From Cylicocyclus nassatus (taxonomy: Eukaryota; Nematoda; Chromadorea; Rhabditida; Strongylidae), in NCBI GenBank assembly GCA_958299035.1, contig CATQJL010000112.1, positions 63,595,823 to 63,659,822 on the forward strand: a stretch of DNA of 64,000 nt, in the 5' to 3' direction. The notes beneath the pieces were generated by a model. The model had not been told where the DNA came from. It saw nothing but the letters and a program-made list of their open reading frames with translations, and made no database searches. Below are positions 55,568-64,000 of the stretch, piece after piece (position 1 is the first letter of the stretch; every line of letters starts with the position of its first letter). A program made the translations under genes and the position numbers.

Positions 55568-55848
55568 TACGTCTTGCATGTACTTCCTTCTTCAACACAG
55601 TGCGTACGCCGTCGCCTATAGTTTAGCGCTTCAACGTAACAGAAGAATAGCTAGCATTTTGAAATTTGAAGTGGAGCCCTCACAAAAGCCAGCAGATAGG
55701 TCCTTGTTTGCATATTGCGTTAGGAAGAATTGTAAGATTTGCTTCCGAATCAAGAAATTAAACTTTTTAAACTTTTTGGGAACAGTGTTCTCACAGAAGA
55801 CGAGAGATTTATCTAATCGTCTAAGATGAAGGGATTTAACATTCTCAC

Positions 55849-55920
55849 GGCCGAGTGGTCTAGTGGTATGATTCTCGCTTTGGGTGCGAGAGGTCCCGGT
55901 TTCGATCACCGGCTCGGCCC
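55849..55920 (+). tRNA. tRNA-Pro(TGG) copy 204, consensus, no terminator
   Basis: Consensus tRNA with TCTT in place of TTTT; tandem copy of the unit before it. 353-bp unit. Confidence 0.92.
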
Positions 55921-56201
55921 TACGTCTTGCATGTACTTCCTTCTTCAACACAGTGCGTACGCCGTCGCCTATAGTTTAGCGCTTCAACGTAACAGAAGAA
56001 TAGCTAGCATTTTGAAATTTGAAGTGGAGCCCTCACAAAAGCCAGCAGATAGGTCCTTGTTTGCATATTGCGTTAGGAAGAATTGTAGGATTTGCTTTCG
56101 AATCAAGAAATTATACTTTTTAAATTTTTTGGGAACAGTGTTCTCACAGAAGACGAGAGATTTATCTCATCGTCTAAGAGGAAGGGATTTAACATTCTCA
56201 C

Positions 56202-56273
56202 GGCCGAGTGGTCTAGTGGTATGATTCTCGCTTTGGGTGCGAGAGGTCCCGGTTTCGATCACCGGCTCGGCCC
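56202..56273 (+). tRNA. tRNA-Pro(TGG) copy 205, consensus, no terminator
   Basis: Consensus tRNA with TCTT in place of TTTT; flank AAGAGGAAGGG. 353-bp unit. Confidence 0.92.
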
Positions 56274-56554
56274 TACGTCTTGCATGTACTTCCTTCTTCA
56301 ACACAGTGCGTACGCCGTCGCCTATAGTTTAGCGCTTCAACGTAACAGAAGAATAGCTAGCATTTTGAAATTTGAAGTGGAGCCCTCACAAAAGCCAGCA
56401 GATAGGTCCTTGTTTGCATATTGCGTTAGGAAGAATTGTAAGATTTGCTTCCGAATCAAGAAATTAAACTTTTTAAACTTTTTGGGAACAGTGTTCTCAC
56501 AGAAGACGAGAGATTTATCTCATCGTCTAAGATGAAGGGATTTAACATTCTCAC

Positions 56555-56626
56555 GGCCGAGTGGTCTAGTGGTATGATTCTCGCTTTGGGTGCGAGAGGT
56601 CCCGTTTTCGATCACCGGCTCGGCCC
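56555..56626 (+). tRNA. tRNA-Pro(TGG) copy 206, T52 variant
   Basis: T52 opposes C62. TTTT terminator; 149-bp unit (AGATTTCTAATCG). Confidence 0.86.
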
Positions 56627-56703
56627 TACGTTTTGCGAACAGTGTTCTCACAGAAAACGAGAGATTTCTAATCGTCTAAGATGAAGGGATTTAACATTCT
56701 CAT

Positions 56704-56775
56704 GGCCGAGTGGTCTAGTGGTATGATTCTCGCTTTGGGTGCGAGAGGTCCCGTTTTCGATCACCGGCTCGGCCC
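56704..56775 (+). tRNA. tRNA-Pro(TGG) copy 207, T52 variant
   Basis: T52 opposes C62. TTTT terminator; 149-bp unit, sharing the 2-bp loss of the unit before. Confidence 0.86.
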
Positions 56776-56852
56776 TACGTTTTGCAAACAGTGTTCTCAC
56801 AGAAAACGAGAGATTTCTAATCGTCTAAGATGAAGGGATTTAACATTCTCAT

Positions 56853-56924
56853 GGCCGAGTGGTCTAGTGGTATGATTCTCGCTTTGGGTGCGAGAGGTCC
56901 CGTTTTCGATCACCGGCTCGGCCC
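56853..56924 (+). tRNA. tRNA-Pro(TGG) copy 208, T52 variant
   Basis: T52 opposes C62, but followed by a 281-type spacer: a recombinant between the T52/151 lineage and another unit. TTTT terminator. Confidence 0.86.
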
Positions 56925-57133
56925 TACGTTTTGCATGTACTTCCTTCTTCAACACAGTGCGTACGCCGTCGCCTACAGTTTAGCGCTTCAACGTAGCAGA
57001 AGAAGAGCTAGCGTTTTGAAATTTGAAGTAGAGTCCTCACAAAAAGCGCCAGCAGATAGGACCTTGTTTGTACTCTCACAGAAAACGACAGATATATCTC
57101 ATCGTCTAAGATGGAGGGATTTAACATTCTCAC

Positions 57134-57205
57134 GGCCGAGTGGTCTAGTGGTATGATTCTCGCTTTGGGTGCGAGAGGTCCTGGTTTCGATCACCGGCTC
57201 GGCCC
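57134..57205 (+). tRNA. tRNA-Pro(TGG) copy 209, T50 variant
   Basis: T50-G64 wobble. TTTT terminator; long spacer. Confidence 0.91.
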
Positions 57206-57485
57206 TACGTTTTGCATGTACTTCCTTCTTCAACACTGTGCGTACGCCGTCGCCTATAGTTTAGCGCTTCAACGTAACAGAAGAATAGCTAGCATTTTGA
57301 AATTTGAAGTGGAGCCCTCACAAAAGCCAGCAGATAGGTCCTTGTTTGCATATTGCGTTAGGAAGAATTGTAAGATTTGCTTTCGAATCAAGAAATTAAA
57401 CTTTTAAACTTTTTGGGAACAGTGTTCTCACAGAAGACGAGAGATTTATCTCATCGTCTAAGATGAAGGGATTTAACATTCTCAC

Positions 57486-57557
57486 GGCCGAGTGGTCTAG
57501 TGGTATGATTCTCGCTTTGGGTGTGAGAGGTCCCGTTTTCGATCACCGGCTCGGCCC
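57486..57557 (+). tRNA. tRNA-Pro(TGG) copy 210, T40/T52 variant
   Basis: C40 is T (G30-T40 wobble) and T52 opposes C62. TTTT terminator; 151-type spacer. Confidence 0.85.
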
Positions 57558-57636
57558 TACGTTTTGCGAACAGTGTTCTCACAGAAAACGAGAGATTTAT
57601 CTCATCGTCTAAGATGAAGGGATTTAACTTTCTCAC

Positions 57637-57708
57637 GGCCGAGTGGTCTAGTGGTATGATTCTCGCTTTGGGTGCGAGAGGTCCCGGTTTCGATCACCGG
57701 CTCGGCCC
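57637..57708 (+). tRNA. tRNA-Pro(TGG) copy 211, consensus
   Basis: Consensus sequence. Terminator context CACGTTTTGC; 351-bp unit that loses 2 bp in the next 5' flank (AAGATAGGG). Confidence 0.95.
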
Positions 57709-57987
57709 CACGTTTTGCATGTACTTCCTTCTTCAACACAGTGCGTACGCCGTCGCCTATAGTTTAGCGCTTCAACGTAACAGAAGAATAGCTAGCATTT
57801 TGAAATTTGAAGTAGAGCCCTCACAAAAGCCAGCAGATAGGTCCTTGTTTGCATATTGCGTTAGGAAGAATTGTAAGATTTGCTTTCGAATCAAGAAATT
57901 AAACTTTTTAAACTTTTTGCGAACAGTGTTCTCACAGAAAACGAGAGATTTATCTAATCGTCTAAGATAGGGATTTAACATTCTCAC

Positions 57988-58059
57988 GGCCGAGTGGTCT
58001 AGTGGTATGATTCTCGCTTTGGGTGCGAGAGGTCCCGGTTTCGATCACCGGCTCGGCCC
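57988..58059 (+). tRNA. tRNA-Pro(TGG) copy 212, consensus
   Basis: Consensus sequence with a shortened 5' flank (AAGATAGGG). Terminator CACGTTTTGC; 353-bp unit. Confidence 0.94.
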
Positions 58060-58340
58060 CACGTTTTGCATGTACTTCCTTCTTCAACACAGTGCGTACG
58101 CCGTCGCCTATAGTTTAGCGCTTCAACGTAACAGAAGAATAGCTAGCATTTTGAAATTTGAAGTAGAGCCCTCACAAAAGCCAGCAGATAGGTCCTTGTT
58201 TGCATATTGCGTTGGGAAGAATTGTAAGATTTGCTTTCGAATCAAGAAATTAAACTTTTTAAACTTTTTGCGAACAGTGTTCTCACAGAAAACGAGAGAT
58301 TTATCTAATCGTCTAAGATGAAGGGATTTAACATTCTCAC

Positions 58341-58411
58341 GGCCGAGTGGTCTAGTGTTATGATTCTGCTTTGGGTGCGAGAGGTCCCGGTTTCGATCAC
58401 CGGCTCGGCCC
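58341..58411 (+). pseudogene. tRNA-Pro(TGG) copy 213, T19 and anticodon-stem deletion
   Basis: 71 nt: one C of the 5' anticodon stem is gone (CTGC for CTCGC) and G19 is T. TTTT terminator; 281-type spacer. Confidence 0.83.
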
Positions 58412-58620
58412 TACGTTTTGCATGTACTTCCTTCTTCAACACAGTGCGTACGCCGTCGCCTATAGTTTAGCGCTTCAACGTAACAGAAGAATAGCTAGCG
58501 TTTTGAAATTTGAAGTAGAGTTCTCACAAAAAGCGCCAGCAGATAGGACCTTGTTTGTACTCTCACAGAAAACGACAGATATATCTCATCGTCTAAGATG
58601 GAGGGATTTAACATTCTCAC

Positions 58621-58692
58621 GGCCGAGTGGTCCAGTGGTATGATTCTCGCTTTGGGTGCGAGAGGTCCCGGTTTCGATCACCGGCTCGGCCC
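58621..58692 (+). tRNA. tRNA-Pro(TGG) copy 214, C13 variant
   Basis: T13 is C in the D loop, likely tolerated. TTTT terminator; 275-bp unit (6-bp loss in GTACGCC). Confidence 0.92.
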
Positions 58693-58895
58693 TACGTTTT
58701 GCATGTACTTCCTTCTTCAACACAGTGCGTACGCCTATAGTTTAGCGCTTCAACGTAACAGAAGAATAGCTAGCGTTTTGAAATTTGAAGTAGAGTCCTC
58801 ACAAAAAGCGCCAGCAGATAGGACCTTGTTTGTACTCTCACAGAAAACGACAGATATATCTCATCGTCTAAGATGGAGGGATTTAACATTCTCAT

Positions 58896-58967
58896 GGCCG
58901 AGTGGTCTAGTGGTATGATTCTCGCTTTGGGTGCGAGAGGTCCCGTTTTCGATCACCGGCTCGGCCC
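58896..58967 (+). tRNA. tRNA-Pro(TGG) copy 215, T52 variant
   Basis: T52 opposes C62. TTTT terminator; 151-type spacer. Confidence 0.86.
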
Positions 58968-59046
58968 TACGTTTTGCGAACAGTGTTCTCACAGAAAACG
59001 AGAGATTTATCTCATCGTCTAAGATGAAGAGATTTAACTTTCTCAC

Positions 59047-59118
59047 GGCCGAGTGGTCTAGTGGTATGATTCTCGCTTTGGGTGCGAGAGGTCCCGGTTT
59101 CGATCACCGGCTCGGCCC
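59047..59118 (+). tRNA. tRNA-Pro(TGG) copy 216, consensus
   Basis: Consensus sequence; flank AACTTTCTCAC. TTTT terminator; 281-type spacer (CTTTAACG). Confidence 0.95.
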
Positions 59119-59327
59119 TACGTTTTGCATGTACTTCCTTCTTCAACACAGTGCGTACGCCGTCGCCTATAGTTTAGCGCTTTAACGTAACAGAAGAATA
59201 GCTAGCGTTTTGAAATTTGAAGTAGAGTCCTCACAAAAAGCGCCAGCAGATAGGACCTTGTTTGTACTCTCACAGAAAACGACAGATATATCTCATCGTC
59301 TAAGATGGAGGGATTTAACATTCTCAT

Positions 59328-59399
59328 GGCCGAGTGGTCTAGTGGTATGATTCTCGCTTTGGGTGCGAGAGGTCCCGTTTTCGATCACCGGCTCGGCCC
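59328..59399 (+). tRNA. tRNA-Pro(TGG) copy 217, T52 variant
   Basis: T52 opposes C62. TTTT terminator; 151-type spacer. Confidence 0.86.
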
Positions 59400-59478
59400 T
59401 ACGTTTTGCGAACAGTGTTCTCACAGAAAACGAGAGATTTATCTCATCGTCTAAGATGAAGAGATTTAACTTTCTCAC

Positions 59479-59550
59479 GGCCGAGTGGTCTAGTGGTATG
59501 ATTCTCGCTTTGGGTGCGAGAGGTCCCGGTTTCGATCACCGGCTCGGCCC
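59479..59550 (+). tRNA. tRNA-Pro(TGG) copy 218, consensus
   Basis: Consensus sequence; flank AACTTTCTCAC. TTTT terminator; 281-type spacer (CTTTAACG). Confidence 0.95.
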
Positions 59551-59759
59551 TACGTTTTGCATGTACTTCCTTCTTCAACACAGTGCGTACGCCGTCGCCT
59601 ATAGTTTAGCGCTTTAACGTAACAGAAGAATAGCTAGCGTTTTGAAATTTGAAGTAGAGTCCTCACAAAAAGCGCCAGCAGATAGGACCTTGTTTGTACT
59701 CTCACAGAAAACGACAGATATATCTCATCGTCTAAGATGGAGGGATTTAACATTCTCAC

Positions 59760-59831
59760 GGCCGAGTGGTCTAGTGGTATGATTCTCGCTTTGGGTGCGA
59801 GAGGTCCCGGTTTCGATCACCGGCTCGGCCC
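59760..59831 (+). tRNA. tRNA-Pro(TGG) copy 219, consensus
   Basis: Consensus sequence. TTTT terminator (TATGTTTTGC); long spacer. Confidence 0.95.
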
Positions 59832-60111
59832 TATGTTTTGCATGTACTTCCTTCTTCAACACTGTGCGTACGCCGTCGCCTATAGTTTAGCGCTTCAACG
59901 TAACAGAAGAATAGCTAGCATTTTGAAATTTGAAGTGGAGCCCTCACAAAAGCCAGCAGATAGGTCCTTGTTTGCATATTGCGTTAGGAAGAATTGTAAG
60001 ATTTGCTTTCGAATCAAGAAATTAAACTTTTAAACTTTTTGGGAACAGTGTTCTCACAGAAGACGAGAGATTTATCTCATCGTCTAAGATGAAGGGATTT
60101 AACATTCTCAC

Positions 60112-60183
60112 GGCCGAGTGGTCTAGTGGTATGATTCTCGCTTTGGGTGCGAGAGGTCCCGTTTTCGATCACCGGCTCGGCCC
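60112..60183 (+). tRNA. tRNA-Pro(TGG) copy 220, T52 variant
   Basis: T52 opposes C62. TTTT terminator; 151-type spacer. Confidence 0.86.
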
Positions 60184-60262
60184 TACGTTTTGCGAACAGT
60201 GTTCTCACAGAAAACGAGAGATTTATCTCATCGTCTAAGATGAAGAGATTTAACTTTCTCAC

Positions 60263-60334
60263 GGCCGAGTGGTCTAGTGGTATGATTCTCGCTTTGGGTG
60301 CGAGAGGTCCCGGTTTCGATCACCGGCTCGGCCC
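60263..60334 (+). tRNA. tRNA-Pro(TGG) copy 221, consensus
   Basis: Consensus sequence. TTTT terminator; 281-type spacer (CTTTAACG). Confidence 0.95.
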
Positions 60335-60543
60335 TACGTTTTGCATGTACTTCCTTCTTCAACACAGTGCGTACGCCGTCGCCTATAGTTTAGCGCTTTA
60401 ACGTAACAGAAGAATAGCTAGCGTTTTGAAATTTGAAGTAGAGTCCTCACAAAAAGCGCCAGCAGATAGGACCTTGTTTGTACTCTCACAGAAAACGACA
60501 GATATATCTCATATTCTAAGATGGAGGGATTTAACATTCTCAC

Positions 60544-60615
60544 GGCCGAGTGGTCTAGTGGTATGATTCTCGCTCTGGGTGCGAGAGGTCCCGGTTTCGA
60601 TCACCGGCTCGGCCC
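60544..60615 (+). tRNA. tRNA-Pro(TGG) copy 222, C33 variant
   Basis: Anticodon loop reads TCTGGGT: the near-invariant U33 is C, which would disturb the U-turn. TTTT terminator; long spacer. Confidence 0.86.
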
Positions 60616-60895
60616 TATGTTTTGCATGTACTTCCTTCTTCAACACTGTGCGTACGCCGTCGCCTATAGTTTAGCGCTTCAACGTAACAGAAGAATAGCT
60701 AGCATTTTGAAATTTGAAGTGGAGCCCTCACAAAAGCCAGCAGATAGGTCCTTGTTTGCATATTGCGTTAGGAAGAATTGTAAGATTTGCTTTCGAATCA
60801 AGAAATTAAACTTTTAAACTTTTTGGGAACAGTGTTCTCACAGAAGACGAGAGATTTATCTCATCGTCTAAGATGAAGGGATTTAACATTCTCAC

Positions 60896-60967
60896 GGCCG
60901 AGTGGTCTAGTGGTATGATTCTCGCTTTGGGTGCGAGAGGTCCCGTTTTCGATCACCGGCTCGGCCC
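60896..60967 (+). tRNA. tRNA-Pro(TGG) copy 223, T52 variant
   Basis: T52 opposes C62. TTTT terminator; 151-type spacer. Confidence 0.86.
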
Positions 60968-61046
60968 TACGTTTTGCGAACAGTGTTCTCACAGAAAACG
61001 AGAGATTTATCTCATCGTCTAAGATGAAGGGATTTAACTTTCTCAC

Positions 61047-61118
61047 GGCCGAGTGGTCTAGTGGTATGATTCTCGCTTTGGGTGCGAGAGGTCCCGGTTT
61101 CGATCACCGGCTCGGCCC
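61047..61118 (+). tRNA. tRNA-Pro(TGG) copy 224, consensus
   Basis: Consensus sequence. Terminator CACGTTTTGC; 281-type spacer. Confidence 0.95.
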
Positions 61119-61327
61119 CACGTTTTGCATGTACTTCCTTCTTCAACACAGTGCGTACGCCGTCGCCTATAGTTTAGCGCTTCAACGTAACAGAAGAATA
61201 GCTAGCATTTTGAAATTTGAAGTAGAGTCCTCACAAAAAGCGCCAGCAGATAGGACCTTGTTTGTACTCTCACAGAAAACGACAGATATATCTCATCGTC
61301 TAAGATGGAGGGATTTAACATTCTCAT

Positions 61328-61399
61328 GGCCGAGTGGTCTAGTGGTATGATTCTCGCTTTGGGTGCGAGAGGTCCCGTTTTCGATCACCGGCTCGGCCC
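61328..61399 (+). tRNA. tRNA-Pro(TGG) copy 225, T52 variant
   Basis: T52 opposes C62. TTTT terminator; 151-type spacer. Confidence 0.86.
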
Positions 61400-61478
61400 T
61401 ACGTTTTGCGAACAGTGTTCTCACAGAAAACGAGAGATTTATCTAATCGTCTAAGATGGAGGGATTCAACATTCTCAC

Positions 61479-61550
61479 GGCCGAGTGGTCTAGTGGTATG
61501 ATTCTCGCTTTGGGTGCGAGAGGTCCCGGTTTCGATCACCGGCTCGGCCC
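61479..61550 (+). tRNA. tRNA-Pro(TGG) copy 226, consensus
   Basis: Consensus sequence. Terminator TAGGTTTTGC; 275-bp unit. Confidence 0.95.
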
Positions 61551-61753
61551 TAGGTTTTGCATGTACTTCCTTCTTCAACACAGTGCGTACGCCTATAGTT
61601 TAGCGCTTCAACGTAACAGAAGAATAGCTAGCGTTTTGAAATTTGAAGTAGAGTCCTCACAAAAAGCGCCAGCAGATAGGACCTTGTTTGTACTCTCACA
61701 GAAAACGACAGATATATCTCATCGTCTAAGATGGAGGGATTTAACATTCTCAT

Positions 61754-61825
61754 GGCCGAGTGGTCTAGTGGTATGATTCTCGCTTTGGGTGCGAGAGGTC
61801 CCGTTTTCGATCACCGGCTCGGCCC
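61754..61825 (+). tRNA. tRNA-Pro(TGG) copy 227, T52 variant
   Basis: T52 opposes C62. TTTT terminator; 151-type spacer. Confidence 0.86.
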
Positions 61826-61904
61826 TACGTTTTGCGAACAGTGTTCTCACAGAAAACGAGAGATTTATCTCATCGTCTAAGATGAAGAGATTTAACTTTC
61901 TCAC

Positions 61905-61976
61905 GGCCGAGTGGTCTAGTGGTATGATTCTCGCTTTGGGTGCGAGAGGTCCCGGTTTCGATCACCGGCTCGGCCC
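61905..61976 (+). tRNA. tRNA-Pro(TGG) copy 228, consensus
   Basis: Consensus sequence. Terminator TAGGTTTTGC; 275-bp unit. Confidence 0.95.
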
Positions 61977-62179
61977 TAGGTTTTGCATGTACTTCCTTCT
62001 TCAACACAGTGCGTACGCCTATAGTTTAGCGCTTCAACGTAACAGAAGAATAGCTAGCGTTTTGAAATTTGAAGTAGAGTCCTCACAAAAAGCGCCAGCA
62101 GATAGGACCTTGTTTGTACTCTCACAGAAAACGACAGATATATCTCATCGTCTAAGATGGAGGGATTTAACATTCTCAT

Positions 62180-62251
62180 GGCCGAGTGGTCTAGTGGTAT
62201 GATTCTCGCTTTGGGTGCGAGAGGTCCCGTTTTCGATCACCGGCTCGGCCC
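62180..62251 (+). tRNA. tRNA-Pro(TGG) copy 229, T52 variant
   Basis: T52 opposes C62. TTTT terminator; 151-type spacer. Confidence 0.86.
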
Positions 62252-62330
62252 TACGTTTTGCGAACAGTGTTCTCACAGAAAACGAGAGATTTGTCTAATC
62301 GTCTAAGATGAAGGGATTTAACATTCTTAC

Positions 62331-62402
62331 GGCCGAGTGGTCTAGTGGTATGATCCTCGCTTTGGGTGCGAGAGGTCCCGGTTTCGATCACCGGCTCGGC
62401 CC
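62331..62402 (+). tRNA. tRNA-Pro(TGG) copy 230, C26 variant
   Basis: T26 is C between D and anticodon stems, probably tolerated; flank ATTCTTAC. TTTT terminator; 353-bp unit. Confidence 0.91.
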
Positions 62403-62683
62403 TACGTTTTGCATGTACTTCCTTCTTCAACACAGTGCGTACGCCGTCGCCTATAGTTTAGCGCTTCAACGTAACAAAAGAATAGCTAGCATTTTGAAAT
62501 TTGAAGTGGAGCCCTCACAAAAGCCAGCAGATAGGTCCTTGTTTGCATATTGCGTTAGGAAGAATTGTAAGATTTGCTTTCGTATCAAGAAATTAAACTT
62601 TTTAAACTTTTTGCGAACAGTGTTCTCACAGAAGACGAGAGATATATCTCATCGTCTAAGATGGAGGGATTTAACATTCTCAT

Positions 62684-62755
62684 GGCCGAGTGGTCTAGTG
62701 GTATGATTCTCGCTTTGGGTGCGAGAGGTCCCGTTTTCGATCACCGGCTCGGCCC
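62684..62755 (+). tRNA. tRNA-Pro(TGG) copy 231, T52 variant
   Basis: T52 opposes C62, with a 281-type spacer (recombinant class). TTTT terminator. Confidence 0.86.
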
Positions 62756-62890
62756 TACGTTTTGCATGTACTTCCTTCTTCAACACAGTGCGTACGCCGT
62801 CGCCTATAGTTTAGCGCTTCAACGTAACAGAAGAATAGCTAGCGTTTTGAAATTTGAAGTAGAGTCCTCACAAAAAGCGCCAGCAGATAG

Positions 62891-63088
<198 letters not shown>

Positions 63089-63115
63089 TAAGATGAAGGG
63101 ATTTAACTTTCTCAC

Positions 63116-63187
63116 GGCCGAGTGCTCTAGTGGTATGATTCTCGCTTTGGGTGCGAGAGGTCCCGGTTTCGATCACCGGCTCGGCCC
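63116..63187 (+). tRNA. tRNA-Pro(TGG) copy 233, C10 variant
   Basis: G10 is C opposite T25, weakening the D stem and box A. Terminator CACGTTTTGC; 353-bp unit. Confidence 0.86.
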
Positions 63188-63468
63188 CACGTTTTGCATG
63201 TACTTCCTTCTTCAACACAGTGCGTACGCCGTCGCCTATAGTTTAGCGCTTCAACGTAACAGAAGAATAGCTAGCATTTTGAAATTTGAAGTAGAGCCCT
63301 CACAAAAGCCAGCAGATAGGTCCTTGTTTGCATATTGCGTTAGGAAGAATTGTAAGATTTGCTTTCGAATCAAGAAATTAAACTTTTTAAACTTTTTGCG
63401 AACAGTGTTCTCACAGAAAACGAGAGATTTATCTAATCGTCTAAGATGAAGGGATTTAACATTCTCAC

Positions 63469-63540
63469 GGCCGAGTGGTCTAGTGGTATAATTCTCGCTT
63501 TGGGTGCGAGAGGTCCCGGTTTCGATCACCGGCTCGGCCC
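63469..63540 (+). tRNA. tRNA-Pro(TGG) copy 234, A23 variant
   Basis: G23 is A opposite C12 in the D stem. TTTT terminator; 353-bp unit. Confidence 0.86.
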
Positions 63541-63821
63541 TACGTTTTGCATGTACTTCCTTCTTCAACACAGTGCGTACGCCGTCGCCTATAGTTTAGC
63601 GCTTCAACGTAACAAAAGAATAGCTAGCATTTTGAAATTTGAAGTGGAGCCCTCACAAAAGCCAGCAGATAGGTCCTTGTTTGCATATTGCGTTAGGAAG
63701 AATTGTAAGATTTGCTTTCGTATCAAGAAATTAAACTTTTTAAACTTTTTGCGAACAGTGTTCTCACAGAAGACGAGAGATATATCTCATCGTCTAAGAT
63801 GGAGGGATTTAACATTCTCAT

Positions 63822-63893
63822 GGCCGAGTGGTCTAGTGGTATGATTCTCGCTTTGGGTGCGAGAGGTCCCGTTTTCGATCACCGGCTCGGCCC
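63822..63893 (+). tRNA. tRNA-Pro(TGG) copy 235, T52 variant
   Basis: T52 opposes C62. TTTT terminator; the spacer runs to the window end and its GTTTTGAAATTTGAAGTAG wording suggests a 281-type unit. Confidence 0.86.
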
Positions 63894-64000
63894 TACGTTT
63901 TGCATGTACTTCCTTCTTCAACACAGTGCGTACGCCGTCGCCTATAGTTTAGCGCTTCAACGTAACAGAAGAATAGCTAGCGTTTTGAAATTTGAAGTAG

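Larger units (their letters stand above)
55143..56554 (+). repeat. Run of four 353-bp monomers
   Basis: Units at 55143, 55496, 55849 and 56202 follow each other without shorter units. The last three share the broken terminator TACGTCTTGC, so they are recent tandem copies of one mutated unit. Confidence 0.85.
58896..62330 (+). repeat. Mixed 432/784/426-bp repeats
   Basis: T52 tRNA with 151-type spacer followed by consensus tRNA with 281- or 275-type spacer recurs eight times, three times with an added 352-bp unit before it. Private spacer changes (TTTAACGTAAC; the 6-bp loss in GTACGCC) mark sublineages. Confidence 0.8.

Overview
The whole 64-kb window is one uninterrupted head-to-tail tandem array of a tRNA gene, all on the + strand. 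I read 235 copies of a 72-nt cloverleaf with anticodon TGG, i.e. tRNA-Pro(UGG). Each copy has a 7-bp acceptor stem, a 3-bp D stem, a 5-bp anticodon stem with loop TTTGGGT, a 5-nt variable loop and a 5-bp T stem. The discriminator is C73, no CCA is encoded, there is no intron, and most copies have a TTTT or TTTTT stop 3-4 nt past the 3' end. G1-C72 with C73 (bacterial tRNA-Pro has C1-G72 with A73), internal box A/box B sequences and T-run terminators point to a eukaryotic nuclear genome transcribed by RNA polymerase III. I cannot name the species. About 100 copies match the consensus exactly by eye; the rest carry one or a few changes. I see no protein-coding gene, other RNA gene, transposon or simple-sequence tract.

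The distance from one tRNA start to the next takes four main values, set by the spacer that follows the tRNA: long units of 351-353 bp (98 by hand count), 275-281 bp (62), 224-226 bp (10) and 149-151 bp (64). The shorter units are internal deletions of the long one and share the same ~35-bp 5' flank. The 151-bp unit is exactly the 353-bp unit minus 202 bp between two TTTTGC motifs, one of which is the Pol III terminator. The 226-bp unit is the 281-bp unit minus 55 bp. In the entries below, 'long', '281-type', '226-type' and '151-type' name the spacer following that tRNA. tRNA positions use standard numbering (17 absent).

Layout: 1-12 kb mixes long, 281 and 151 units, with tRNA variants G19C, C51, T27 and A43 and duplicated blocks of 1484, 1639, 1920 and 1266 bp. 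At 13-15.8 kb most tRNAs are 71-nt one-G deletions. At 16-30 kb there are 784-, 1417- and 3186-bp duplications. At 29.9-37.2 kb a 2.6-kb nine-tRNA block occurs three times, the middle copy lacking one 633-bp dimer. From 37.2 to 48.6 kb a very uniform 504-bp higher-order repeat (353+151) dominates, with inserted 151- and 226-bp units. At 49-64 kb the array is mixed again (1138-, 785-, 784-, 432- and 353-bp periods) and holds the most divergent single copies, including one with anticodon TTG and one that has lost U33.

Two features apply to the whole array. Every copy has T53-A61 instead of the near-universal G53-C61 pair, so box B departs from the usual consensus. And the tRNA just before a 151-type spacer nearly always carries a structural variant (G19C, T27 or T52), while its downstream neighbour is usually consensus. 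The array looks like a satellite whose monomer is a potentially transcribable tRNA gene, evolving by unequal exchange and short deletions. Whether the copies are expressed, serve proline decoding, or act as TFIIIC-binding chromatin elements cannot be decided from sequence.
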